Shown here piece by piece: positions 1 through 7,762 of a stretch of 35,160 nucleotides of DNA. The notes beneath the pieces were generated by a model. That model did no database searches. It saw only the letters and a program-made list of their open reading frames with translations, and was not told the DNA's origin. The translations under genes and the position numbers were made by a program. The first letter of the stretch is position 1; each line of letters opens with the position of its first letter. Origin of the DNA: Deltaproteobacteria bacterium (lineage in GTDB: Bacteria; Myxococcota_A; UBA9160; PR03); the NCBI GenBank assembly GCA_035063765.1, contig JAPSFT010000034.1, forward strand, positions 1 through 35,160, written 5' to 3'.

Positions 1-79
1 TACGGGCCGCTCGCAAGGCGCGCGACCGAGCCATGGCCGTCGCCATGGGGAGGGAGCGCAACGCTGCGAGCGGCCCGTA
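1..79. repeat. 15-bp perfect inverted repeat with 49-nt loop
   Basis: Bases 1-15 (TACGGGCCGCTCGCA) are the exact reverse complement of bases 65-79. The loop contains two CCATGG palindromes 6 bp apart. The structure lies 38 bp past the stop of the aldehyde dehydrogenase gene on the minus strand, so it would form a large hairpin in that transcript's 3' end. There is no T-run, so it is not a classical intrinsic terminator. The left arm begins at the window edge, so the repeat may be longer. Confidence 0.6.
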
Positions 80-117
80 GCCGCGATCGAATGCAGGCGA
101 ACTTCCGACACAGGGCA

Positions 118-1599
118 CTAGAGCCGCAGGCACACCGACTTCACCTCGGTGTAGAGCTCGAGCGCCTCGCGGCCCATCTCGCGGCCCCAGCCGGACTGCT
201 TGTAGCCGCCGAAGGGCAGGGCGGCGTCGAAGACGTTGTAGCAGTTGATCCACACCGTTCCGGCGCGCAGCTTCGCGGCGACCCGGTGGGCGCGGCCGAC
301 GTCGCGGGTCCAGACCGCCGCGGCGAGCCCGTAGATCGTGTCGTTGGCGGCGGGCAGGACCTCGTCCTCGCGCGAGAAGGGCAGGGCCGCGACGACCGGG
401 CCGAAGATCTCCTCCCGGACCACCTTCGTCTGCGGCTTGGCGTCGACGAGCACGGTCGGCGCGACGAAGTAGCCCCGGTCGCCGACGCGCTGGCCGCCGG
501 CGACGGCGCGCGCGCCCTCGCGGGCGCCCGCGTCGAGGTAGCCGCAGACCCGCTCGAGCTGCTCCTGCGAGACCAGCGGGCCCATCTCGGTCGCCGGGTC
601 GAGGCCGCGGCCGAGGCGGATCGCGCGCGCCTGCTCCGCCACGCCCTCGACGACCTGGTCGAAGAGCGGGCGCTCCACGTAGAGCCGGGAGCCGGCGACG
701 CAGCACTGGCCGTGGTTGAAGAAGATCGCGTGTGCGGCGCCGGCGATCGCGAGCTCCGGGTCGGCGTCGGCGAGCACGATGTTGGGCGACTTCCCGCCGA
801 GCTCGAGCGACACCTTCTTGAGATTGCCGGCCGCGGCCTGCACGATCCTGCGGCCGACCTCGGTGGAGCCGGTGAAGGCCACCTTGTCGACGCCCGGGTG
901 GGCGGCGAGCGCGGCACCGGCCGTCTCGCCGAAGCCCGGCACGACGTTGAGGACACCGTCCGGGAAGCCCGCCTCGCAGGCCAGCTCCGCGAGCCGCAGC
1001 GCCGAGAGCGGCGTCTGCTCGGCGGGCTTGAGGACGATCGTGCAGCCGGCCGCGAGCGCGGGGCCGAGCTTCCAGGCCGCCATCAGGAGCGGGAAGTTCC
1101 AGGGGATGATCTGGCCCACGACGCCGACCGGCTCGCGCAGCGTCCAGGCCGCGTGCCCCGGCACCGAGATCGGGATCGTCGCGCCCTCGACCTTGGTGGC
1201 CCAGCCCGCCATGTAGCGCAGGCAGTCGACCGCGAGGGGCACGTCCGCGGCGCGTGCCACCGTCACCGGCTTGCCGTTGTCGAGGCTCTCGAGCTGCGCG
1301 AGCTCCTCGGTGTTGGCCTCGAGGAGATCGGCGAGCTTCCAGAGCAGGCGCCCGCGCTCCGAGGGCGTCATCGCCGGCCACGGCCCGGCGTCGAAGGCGC
1401 GGCGCGCCGCGCGCACCGCGCGGTCCACGTCCTCGCGGTCGCCTTCGGCGACCTCGGCGAGCCGCTCGCCGGTCGCGGGATCGAGGCTCTCGAAGGTGCG
1501 GCCGGAGGCAGCCTCCACCCACTTGCCGTCGATCAGGAGCGGACGGCGGCGGCCGACGAAACGGCGGACCTCGGGCTGGAGCTCGATCGCGGCGGACAT
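118..1599 (-). CDS. NAD(P)-dependent aldehyde dehydrogenase
   Basis: A 493-residue member of the ALDH superfamily that oxidises an aldehyde to the carboxylic acid using NAD(P)+. Visible landmarks are the PWNFP motif (N168), the cofactor-loop FTGSTEVG near 242-249, the general base in LELGGK (E266) and the catalytic Cys in GQCC (C300 by alignment with ALDH2-type enzymes). The length fits the family. The ATG at 1599 was chosen over an upstream in-frame ATG at 1683 because GAGGAGG sits just ahead of it and homology begins shortly after. It is the last gene of the TetR/Coq4-like unit, separated from the previous gene by 124 bp holding a strong hairpin. The substrate cannot be told; betaine-aldehyde-like or general aliphatic/aromatic aldehydes are possible. 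Confidence 0.93.
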   Translation of the reverse strand: MSAAIELQPEVRRFVGRRRPLLIDGKWVEAASGRTFESLDPATGERLAEVAEGDREDVDRAVRAARRAFDAGPWPAMTPSERGRLLWKLADLLEANTEELAQLESLDNGKPVTVARAADVPLAVDCLRYMAGWATKVEGATIPISVPGHAAWTLREPVGVVGQIIPWNFPLLMAAWKLGPALAAGCTIVLKPAEQTPLSALRLAELACEAGFPDGVLNVVPGFGETAGAALAAHPGVDKVAFTGSTEVGRRIVQAAAGNLKKVSLELGGKSPNIVLADADPELAIAGAAHAIFFNHGQCCVAGSRLYVERPLFDQVVEGVAEQARAIRLGRGLDPATEMGPLVSQEQLERVCGYLDAGAREGARAVAGGQRVGDRGYFVAPTVLVDAKPQTKVVREEIFGPVVAALPFSREDEVLPAANDTIYGLAAAVWTRDVGRAHRVAAKLRAGTVWINCYNVFDAALPFGGYKQSGWGREMGREALELYTEVKSVCLRL

Positions 1600-1655
1600 C
1601 GGGGCCTCCTCCTCGGGGGCCCGCGCGGGCGCGAGGCCCGGGCCGATGGTAGCCA

Positions 1656-1690
1656 GGGTCCGGTGCCCGCGCGGGCCGCGCACCGGACCC
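1656..1690. other. Strong hairpin between two minus-strand genes
   Basis: GGGTCCGGTGC (1656-1666) and GCACCGGACCC (1680-1690) form an 11-bp perfect stem with a 13-nt GC-rich loop. It occupies the middle of the 124-bp gap between the Coq4-like gene and the aldehyde dehydrogenase, both read on the minus strand. No T-run follows on either strand. It could serve as an RNA-processing or stability element that sets unequal expression of the two genes, or as a factor-dependent termination site. Confidence 0.5.
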
Positions 1691-1723
1691 GCGCCCCGGG
1701 CGGCGGGTCGTCGCGCCGAGCGC

Positions 1724-2308
1724 TCAGGCGAGCGCGCGGAGCACGAGCCAGACCCCCGCCACCGGCAGCGCCAGCAGCGCGGCCGCCTGCAGCAGCGAGG
1801 CGGCGCTCCAGACGCCGAAGGAGAGTGCGTCGCCGAGCGTCGCCGGAGGCACCGGGCGCTCGAGCCCGAGCTCGCGGCGCAGCTCGCCCACGGTCTTGTG
1901 CAGGAGCGCGTCGGACCAGCGCTCTGCGTAGAGGCTCCGGGTGTGGCGCCCGCGCACCCAGGCGCGCCAGGTCCGCAGCGGCGCCACGAGCAGGCCCACC
2001 GCGATGGCCGGCATGGTGATGACCCAGGCGAAGACGTAGCGGCCGCAGCCGGTCGCCAGCTCCCAGGCGCTGATCTCGGCCTCGCCGGTCCAGCTCGGCT
2101 CGTAGAAGGTCGCGACGTGGTGCAGGTCGTGCATCGCGATCGCGCGCCGGCGCGCGTCCGAGTTGGGAAAGGCCACGATCGGGATCGGGCCGAGCTTCTT
2201 CAGCACCACCGTCCGGGCCGAGTAGCCGCCGTCCTCGGGGAAGCCCGACTCGCGGAAGAAGCGCGCCCGCGCCTCGCCCACGCTGCTGCTCACGTCCACG
2301 TCCATCAT
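1724..2308 (-). CDS. Membrane protein with Coq4-like HDxxH-x11-E motif
   Basis: A 194-residue protein. Residues 60-64 read HDLHH and, exactly 11 residues later, E76. This matches the HDxxH-x(11)-E putative metal-binding signature of Coq4, a ubiquinone-biosynthesis protein. The rest is not a full-length Coq4. A hydrophobic segment lies near 92-112 and another near 165-192, so it is probably bound to the inner membrane with the motif on the N-terminal soluble part. Two ATG codons are adjacent (2308, 2305). AGGAGA, formed by the last codons of the upstream TetR gene, is the ribosome site, and the gap is 3 bp, so the two genes are co-transcribed. Lipid or quinone binding or modification is an inference from the motif alone. 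Confidence 0.75.
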   Translation of the reverse strand: MMDVDVSSSVGEARARFFRESGFPEDGGYSARTVVLKKLGPIPIVAFPNSDARRRAIAMHDLHHVATFYEPSWTGEAEISAWELATGCGRYVFAWVITMPAIAVGLLVAPLRTWRAWVRGRHTRSLYAERWSDALLHKTVGELRRELGLERPVPPATLGDALSFGVWSAASLLQAAALLALPVAGVWLVLRALA

Positions 2309-2311
2309 CGC

Positions 2312-2965
2312 CTATCTCCTCTTGCGGGCGCGCGCGTCGGAGTGCGGGGCCCCGGGTGCGGCCAGCCCCTCGAGCTGCAGCTCGAGCGCGCGGCGCAGCC
2401 CGGGTGCGACGCTCTCGGCCGGGAGCAGCTCGCTGCCGAGCCAGCCGAGGATCCAGAAGGTGTAGTGCGCGTAGCAGGCCATCGCGGCGGTCTGCGGCTC
2501 GACGTCGGCGCGCAGCTCGCCGCGCGCCTGTGCCGCGCTCACCAGCTCGACGACGTGCGCGGCGTACTCGCCGGAGAGCCGGCCGATCCCTCCCGGCTCG
2601 TGCGGGCGGAAGAAGAGCTCGCGCACGATGGCCTTGGAGAGGGCGGGGTTGCCGGCGTAGTAGTCGAGGAAGCAGCGGAACAGGCAGAGGAGCTGCTCGA
2701 CCAGGCCCTCGCGGCGCAGCGCCTCCATGCGCCCCTCCGCGAAGAGCCTCCGGGCATCCGCCTCGAAGCAGAGGAAGAGCAGCTCGCGCTTGTCGCGGAC
2801 GTAGAGGAAGAGCGTGCCGGTGCCGATCCCGGCCCGCTCGCAGATCTCCCGCGCGGTGGTCGCGTCGAAGCCCTTCGCGTGGAAGAGCGAGCGGGCCGCG
2901 GCCGTGATCCGGGCCAGCTTCTCGCGCTTGTTCCGCTCCCGCAGGCCGAGGGCCGGCTCGGACAT
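2312..2965 (-). CDS. TetR/AcrR-family transcriptional regulator
   Basis: A one-domain repressor of about 217 residues. The N-terminal helix-turn-helix is clear: residues 20-65 contain the typical ITAAARSLFHAKGFDATT and the AREICERAGIGTGTLFLYVRDKREL segment in two adjacent stretches. The C-terminal two-thirds is the variable ligand-binding, dimerising domain. An ATG at 2971 is also in frame, but GGAGG directly abuts it. The ATG at 2965 has GGAGG six bases upstream and is the better start. It heads the unit with the Coq4-like and aldehyde dehydrogenase genes. A strong promoter overlapped by a 26-bp palindrome lies just upstream, so autorepression relieved by a small hydrophobic or aldehyde-type ligand is likely. 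The ligand is unknown. Confidence 0.93.
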   Translation of the reverse strand: MSEPALGLRERNKREKLARITAAARSLFHAKGFDATTAREICERAGIGTGTLFLYVRDKRELLFLCFEADARRLFAEGRMEALRREGLVEQLLCLFRCFLDYYAGNPALSKAIVRELFFRPHEPGGIGRLSGEYAAHVVELVSAAQARGELRADVEPQTAAMACYAHYTFWILGWLGSELLPAESVAPGLRRALELQLEGLAAPGAPHSDARARKRR

Positions 2966-2978
2966 GGCCATCCTCCAT

Positions 2979-3004
2979 GAACGCGATCAATTATGATCGT
3001 GTTC
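2979..3004. promoter_or_regulatory. Palindromic operator, probably for the adjacent TetR regulator
   Basis: The 26-bp site has half-sites GAACGCGATCA and TGATCGTGTTC around a 4-bp AT centre. Eleven positions per arm pair except one (G against T). It covers the -10 box of the minus-strand promoter, a usual position for TetR self-repression. It also lies between the TetR unit and the plus-strand kinase/lyase pair, so it could influence both. Confidence 0.75.
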
Positions 3005-3017
3005 TTTTATATGGCAA
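2990..3017 (-). promoter_or_regulatory. Sigma70-like promoter of the TetR unit
   Basis: On the minus strand TTGCCA (3017-3012) and CATAAT (2995-2990) are separated by 16 bp. Each box differs from consensus at one position. Transcription would start near 2983, giving a leader of about 18 nt that ends in GGAGG before the ATG at 2965. This AT-rich island stands out against the GC-rich surroundings. Confidence 0.7.
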
Positions 3018-3135
3018 GGCCCCCGCGCGTGTCGGTCCCGGAGGGACCCCAGGGTCGCGCGTGGTAGGCTGCCCCGGCGCCGAGGGGAGGGACGTGCTGC
3101 TCGGGATCCCCGGTTCCACCGCTGACGGGGTCGCG

Positions 3136-3243
3136 CACCCCGGCGGGCTCCCGCACCCCGGCGGGCTCCCGCACCCCGGCGGGCTCCCGCGCTCCGGCGG
3201 GCTCCCGCGCTCCGGCGGGCTCCCGCACCCCGGCTGGCGCCCG
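3136..3243. repeat. 18-bp tandem repeat, six copies
   Basis: Six head-to-tail copies of an 18-bp unit (CACCCCGGCGGGCTCCCG type) fill most of the stretch just ahead of the FGGY kinase. Copies 1-3 are identical, copies 4 and 5 share CGCTCC in place of CACCCC, and copy 6 is diverged. The frame reads HPGGLP/RSGGLP on the plus strand, but nothing supports translation. There are no spacers, so it is not a CRISPR array. The rest of the 3005-3263 gap shows no gene. Confidence 0.9.
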
Positions 3244-3263
3244 CCCGCGCGCCGGCCTGTCCG

Positions 3264-4838
3264 ATGAGCCCTCCTCCGGGCGCCTCGCCCACCGTCCTCG
3301 CCGTGGATCTCGGCACGAGCGGGATCCGGGTCGCGCAGATCGACCTCGCGGGCCGCGCGCTCGGCGCCGCGACCCGCCGGATCCCCCTCGCGCTCGGCGC
3401 GGGCGGCGCGGCCGAGCAGGACCCCGAGGCGATCTGGCGGGCGCTCGGCGAGGCGGTGGGGGAGGTGCTCGCCGGCGCCCCGGGTGCCGGCGCGCGCGTC
3501 GCGATGATCCTGTGCGGCAGCCAGTACTCCTCGCTGGTCCCCGTCGACGCCCGCGGCCTCCCGCTCGCCCCGCTCGTGCTCTACCTCGACGCGCGCGGCG
3601 CTCCGCTGAGCCGCGCGCTCACCGCGCGCCGCCCGGAGCTCTGGCAGCTCTGGCTCGAGCGACACGGGATGGCGTCGGGCGGCAGCGGGGCCGATTCCCT
3701 CGCGCACCTGCTCTGGTTCGCGGCCGAGCGCCCGGCCGTCCACGAGAGGACCCACGCCTACGTCGAGCCGATGGATTACCTGACGGCGCGCCTCACGGGC
3801 CGGGTCACCGCCAACGTCTGCACCGTCTTCCCGCTGCTCCTCACCGACAACCGGCGCGGCAGCGCAGGCGGCTGGTGCGACGAGCTGATCGAGGCCACCG
3901 GCGTGGACCGCGCCAAGCTCCCCCCGCTGGTGGCTCCCGACAGCGTGGTGGGCGAGCTGCTCCCCGAGCACGCGAAGGCCTGGGGCCTGCCGCCGGGCGT
4001 GCGCGTGTCGTCGGCCGTCAACGACACCCACGCGCTCGCCTTCGGGACCGCGAGCCACCAGGGCAGCCACCTCGGGGTCTCGATCGGCACCACCCTGGTG
4101 GCGGCCACCCTGGTCGCCGGCATGCGGGCGGACCTGCGCCACGTCCTGCTGACCCAGCCGGCGCCGATCCCGGACCGCCACGTGCTGATGGCGGAGGGCG
4201 GCCTCGCGGGCAAGGCGCTCGAGCTCGTGCTCGAGAAGCTGCTCCTCGCGGACGACGCCCTCGGCGACCACCGCGCCGAGGACGCCTTCGCCCGCCTCGA
4301 CGCTGCCGTCGCGGCCACGGAGCCGGGAGCAGGCGGCGTACTCTTCCTGCCCTGGCTCGCCGGGAGCTGGGCGCCCGCCGGCGACGCGCGCGCGCGCGGC
4401 GCGTTCCTGAACCTCGACCTCGGCTCCACGCGCGCGAATCTCGTGCGGGCGGCGCTCGAGGGCGTGGCCTTCCAGCTCGCCTGGATGCTCGCGCCGATCG
4501 AGGCCCTGACCGGGCGCCGCCACGACGAGCTCGTGTTCGCCGCCGGCGGCGCCTGCTCCGACGCCTGGGCCCAGATCCTGGCCGACGTGTGCGACCGGCC
4601 GGTACGGCAGCTCGCCGCGCCGCGGCTCACGAACTGCCGCGGTGCCGCGCTCCTGGCCTTCCACCGGCTCGGCCTGCTCGACCTGGCCGACGCCGGGACG
4701 CTCCTCGTCGAGCGCCGGCGCTACGAGCCGCGAGGGCGCTACCGGGCCCTCTACGACGACCTGGCCGGGCGCTTCGTCCTGGCCCACGAACGGCTCGGGC
4801 CCGTCTCCGGCGGCGCCCGGGCGGAGGAGCAGACATGA
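3264..4838 (+). CDS. FGGY-family carbohydrate kinase
   Basis: A 524-residue kinase of the FGGY family (xylulokinase/glycerol kinase type), which transfers phosphate from ATP to a sugar or polyol. The N-terminal phosphate-1 loop reads VLAVDLGTSGIRVA (11-24). The second actin-like half starts near VSSAVNDTHALAFGTA and carries the phosphate-2 loop VSIGTTLVA. The adenosine region FAAGGACSDAWAQILADV is near the C-terminus. It is closest in feel to the xylulokinase branch, but substrate-specific residues cannot be assigned. The ATG at 3264 leaves only nine residues before the first strand; its ribosome site is weak. The 3' end overlaps the next gene by 4 bp (ATGA), so the kinase and the PLP enzyme are translationally coupled and probably work in one pathway. 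Confidence 0.9.
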   Translation: MSPPPGASPTVLAVDLGTSGIRVAQIDLAGRALGAATRRIPLALGAGGAAEQDPEAIWRALGEAVGEVLAGAPGAGARVAMILCGSQYSSLVPVDARGLPLAPLVLYLDARGAPLSRALTARRPELWQLWLERHGMASGGSGADSLAHLLWFAAERPAVHERTHAYVEPMDYLTARLTGRVTANVCTVFPLLLTDNRRGSAGGWCDELIEATGVDRAKLPPLVAPDSVVGELLPEHAKAWGLPPGVRVSSAVNDTHALAFGTASHQGSHLGVSIGTTLVAATLVAGMRADLRHVLLTQPAPIPDRHVLMAEGGLAGKALELVLEKLLLADDALGDHRAEDAFARLDAAVAATEPGAGGVLFLPWLAGSWAPAGDARARGAFLNLDLGSTRANLVRAALEGVAFQLAWMLAPIEALTGRRHDELVFAAGGACSDAWAQILADVCDRPVRQLAAPRLTNCRGAALLAFHRLGLLDLADAGTLLVERRRYEPRGRYRALYDDLAGRFVLAHERLGPVSGGARAEEQT

Positions 4839-6217
4839 CGGCGCGGGCACGCTTCGGCTTCGACGACGAGGGCGCGGGCGCTCCGGCGGTCCTTCGCGAG
4901 CTCGACGCGATCGCGCGCGCCGAGGACGGCGTCTGGGCCGACGGCCGCTGCTCGGGGACGATCTACTGCGGCGACCGCGCGATCTACGAGCTGATCGCCG
5001 AGGCCTTCGGCCGCTTCTCCTACGTGAACGCCCTGCAGCGCGACATGTGCCCGAGCCAGACGCGCTTCGAGTCCGAGATCATCGCCATGACGCTCGACAT
5101 GCTGCACGGCGAGGCCGCGCGCGCGCGCGGCGAGCGCCCCTGCGGCGTGATCGGGTCCGGCGGCTCGGAGAGCATCCTCCTGGCGATCTACGCCCATCGC
5201 GAGTGGGGCCGGGCCGAGAAGGGCGTGACGGCGCCCGAGATGATCCTCCCCGAGACGGCCCACGTGGCCTTCGACAAGGGCGCCCACGCCTTCGGCGTGC
5301 GGGTCGTGCGCGCGCCCGTCGATCCCGTGACGACGCTCGTCGACGTCGACTTCGTGCGCGCGCACGTGAACCCGAACACCGTGCTGCTGGTCGGCTCGGC
5401 GGGCAACTACCCCTACGGGACGATCGACCCGATCGCGGCGCTCTCCGAGATCGCGCTCGAGCGCGGGACGGGGCTGCACGTCGACGGCTGCCTGGGCGGC
5501 TTCATCCTGCCCTGGGGCGAAGCGCTCGGCTACGAGATCCCCCCCTTCGACTTCCGCCTGCCCGGCGTGAGCTCGATCTCGGCCGACACCCACAAGTACG
5601 GCTACGGCCCGAAGGGCACCTCGGTCCTGCTCTTCCGCGACAAGGCCCTGCGCCGGCACGGGTACTTCGCCCGCTCGGACTGGAAGGGCGGCATGTACGC
5701 GTCGCCCGGGATGGGCGGCAGCCGCTCGGGCGGCCTGATCGCCGCCACCTGGGCCGTGATGGTGGCGCTCGGCCGCCGGGGCTACCTCGACAAGGCGCGC
5801 GGCATCTTCGAGACCGCCTTCGCGATGCAGGCCGCCGTGCGCGCGCACCCCGCGCTGCGCCTGCTCGGCAGCCCGACCTTCTGCTTCTCCTTCACCTCCG
5901 ACGCGTTCGACATCTACCACGTGAACGACTTCCTGAAGACCCGGGGCTGGCGCCTGAACGGCCAGCAGTACCCGAGCGCGATCCACATGTGCGTCACCGG
6001 GCCCCAGACCCAGCCGGGCGTCGTCGAGCGCTTCGCGGCCGACCTCGGGGAGGCGGTGGCCTACGCCCGGCACCCGGAGCGGCCGGTCCCGCGCAGCGGC
6101 GCCCTCTACGGCGGGCAGGGCACCCGCGCCACGGCCGCCGGCGTCGACCTGGCGCAGCTCCGCGAGCGCCTGCTCGACTGGCTCGACTCGACGCTCGAGC
6201 AGCCGGGGCCGTCCTGA
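4835..6217 (+). CDS. Sphingosine-1-phosphate-lyase-like PLP-dependent enzyme
   Basis: A 460-residue fold-type I PLP enzyme of the group II decarboxylase/aldolase family. The cofactor lysine is in SADTHKYGYGPKGTSVL (K254). The upstream LHVDGCLGGF segment holds the Asp that contacts the PLP ring. Both closely resemble sphingosine-1-phosphate lyases rather than glutamate decarboxylases. No membrane segment is present, so it is cytosolic, unlike the eukaryotic enzyme. It would cleave a phosphorylated amino alcohol, such as a sphingoid-base phosphate, to an aldehyde and an amine phosphate. Its start overlaps the kinase stop (ATGA). A kinase directly coupled to a lyase echoes the phosphorylate-then-cleave logic of sphingoid-base breakdown, although FGGY kinases are not known sphingosine kinases. 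A tyrosine- or aspartate-decarboxylase role is the alternative. Confidence 0.88.
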   Translation: MTARARFGFDDEGAGAPAVLRELDAIARAEDGVWADGRCSGTIYCGDRAIYELIAEAFGRFSYVNALQRDMCPSQTRFESEIIAMTLDMLHGEAARARGERPCGVIGSGGSESILLAIYAHREWGRAEKGVTAPEMILPETAHVAFDKGAHAFGVRVVRAPVDPVTTLVDVDFVRAHVNPNTVLLVGSAGNYPYGTIDPIAALSEIALERGTGLHVDGCLGGFILPWGEALGYEIPPFDFRLPGVSSISADTHKYGYGPKGTSVLLFRDKALRRHGYFARSDWKGGMYASPGMGGSRSGGLIAATWAVMVALGRRGYLDKARGIFETAFAMQAAVRAHPALRLLGSPTFCFSFTSDAFDIYHVNDFLKTRGWRLNGQQYPSAIHMCVTGPQTQPGVVERFAADLGEAVAYARHPERPVPRSGALYGGQGTRATAAGVDLAQLRERLLDWLDSTLEQPGPS

Positions 6218-6241
6218 GCCGCGGGCGGCTGCGCGAGCCCC

Positions 6242-7762
6242 TCAGCCGCTCCGCCGCCGCACCCAGGCCAGCGCCGCCGCCACGACGCAGAGCTCCGGGA
6301 CGAGCAGGCCCACCCCGTAGAGCATCCCGAGCGACTGCTGGGGGGTCAGCGGGAACTGGTCGGCGGTGAGGGTCTTCGGGCGCCGCGTGATCGCGGGCTC
6401 GCGCGACGCGGCCCAGTGGACGGCGTTCAGCACGAAGTCCGCGTTGTAGAGCGCGCGGAAGTTGCGGTTGCTGGCGAAGTCCGCGTCGCCGATCACGACG
6501 ATCCGGGTCTCGCTGCGCGCGCGCGGATAGCGCCCGGCGGCCGCCAGCGACACGTAGCCCTCCTCGGCGCCGGGCGGCTGCACGGGCTCGGCGCCGGGCG
6601 CCCGCGCGGCCGGGTCGGGCAGCAGCCAGGCGCGCCGCGAGGAGTAGGCGAGCGCGCGCAGCTCGTCGTCCGGCTCGGGCTTGCGCTCGGGGAGCACGGG
6701 CCGCGCCCGGCGCAGGAACATCATCGCGCCGGCGCCGAGCCCGCGCGTCACGGGGTGGTCGCCGAACTGGAAGACGATCGGATCGACGCCCGGCGGGTCG
6801 CCCTCGACGGGCCCCGAGGCGGGATCCACGACCAGCGCGTCGGGCAGGCCGAAGCCCCAGCCCGTGAGCAGGGGCTCGAGCCCCGTCGCGACGCCGGGCT
6901 CGAGCAGCGCGACGAGCCGGCCGCCGCGGGCGAGGTAGCGCTCGAGCGCCGCGAGCGAGGGCTCGCGCAGCGCCCGCGCGGGCCCGACGATCAACACCAG
7001 CGAGGCGTCGGCCGGGATCTCGGCGGTGGCCGGCAGCACCAGGTCGCGGAGCCGGTAGCCCTCGGTCTCGAGCGCGGCCGCGAGGCCCGAGTAGCCGGCC
7101 TCGGCGACGTCGCCGAGCCGCCCCTCGCCCTCGCCGCGCGTCACGTAGAGGACGCTCTCGCGGGGCGTCGCGAGCCGGCGCAGCGCCTCGTAGAGCGCAC
7201 CCTCGGTCGGGCGCTCGACCAGCTCGAAGCGGTCGCCGAGCGCGAGCACGATCGTCTCCGAGCTCGCGATCCCGTAGCGCTCGGCCTCCTCGGCCGCTTC
7301 GGCGAGGTCGCGGCCGTGCACCGCGAGCGGGCCGGCGGCGGCGAGCGTGTCGAGCAGCAGGCGCACGGAGCGCGTGCGGTTGTCGCCGGCCTCGGAGTAG
7401 AGCGTGGCCTCGAGGCCCGGGGGCAGCGCGCGCAGGGCCTCGACGGTGGCGGGCGCGAGCGTGAAGCGCCGGTCGGCGGTGAGGTCCCAGACCCAGCCCG
7501 TGCGCGCGGCGCCGCGCTCGCAGGCCCAGGCGAGGGCGAGCGCGGCGGCGACGGCCGCGACGCGTACGAGGAGGAGCCGCCGCGCCGCCGGCGAGGCGCC
7601 GCCGCGGGCCGTGCGGCGCAGCGCCAGCGCCGCGCCCGCCAGCAGGCACAGGGCGCCGATCGCGAGGTTCGCGGCCGCGAAGAGCGGCACGTCGCGGGCC
7701 GCGTAGAAGCCGCCGAGCCCGAAGAGGAGCGCCACGGCGCCGACGGCGAGGAGCGCGCGCAT
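6242..7762 (-). CDS. GldG-like ABC exporter auxiliary protein
   Basis: A 506-residue membrane protein of the ABC-transporter auxiliary (GldG-type) family. Two to three hydrophobic helices lie at the N-terminus (1-50 and about 82-102) and one near the C-terminus (about 475-500). Between them is a large periplasmic region with DLTADRRFTLAPATVEALRALP, the typical opening of GldG-like domains. The start ATG directly abuts the TAG of the permease gene, so it is the last gene of the ATPase-permease-auxiliary set. In Bacteroidetes the GldA/F/G set works in gliding and secretion; in other phyla homologous sets are common and their cargo is unknown. Gliding should not be inferred from this gene alone. 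Confidence 0.8.
   Translation of the reverse strand: MRALLAVGAVALLFGLGGFYAARDVPLFAAANLAIGALCLLAGAALALRRTARGGASPAARRLLLVRVAAVAAALALAWACERGAARTGWVWDLTADRRFTLAPATVEALRALPPGLEATLYSEAGDNRTRSVRLLLDTLAAAGPLAVHGRDLAEAAEEAERYGIASSETIVLALGDRFELVERPTEGALYEALRRLATPRESVLYVTRGEGEGRLGDVAEAGYSGLAAALETEGYRLRDLVLPATAEIPADASLVLIVGPARALREPSLAALERYLARGGRLVALLEPGVATGLEPLLTGWGFGLPDALVVDPASGPVEGDPPGVDPIVFQFGDHPVTRGLGAGAMMFLRRARPVLPERKPEPDDELRALAYSSRRAWLLPDPAARAPGAEPVQPPGAEEGYVSLAAAGRYPRARSETRIVVIGDADFASNRNFRALYNADFVLNAVHWAASREPAITRRPKTLTADQFPLTPQQSLGMLYGVGLLVPELCVVAAALAWVRRRSG

Noticed and set aside
91-2019. Long plus-strand open frame opposite the aldehyde dehydrogenase and Coq4-like genes
   Set aside because: Arg/Ala/Gly-rich composition without any motif; typical antisense shadow in very GC-rich DNA. 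The minus-strand genes have clear families and ribosome sites.
3136-3243. Tandem repeats as a CRISPR array
   Set aside because: Units are directly adjacent with no spacers and only 18 bp long; no cas gene is near.
2977-3267. Open frame encoding HPGGLP repeats
   Set aside because: The frame lies over the operator and the 18-bp tandem repeats. A repeat length divisible by three keeps any frame open, and there is no ribosome site or homology.
3264-4838. Naming the kinase xylB
   Set aside because: Only family-level FGGY motifs are visible, and the partner is a PLP lyase rather than a xylose isomerase.
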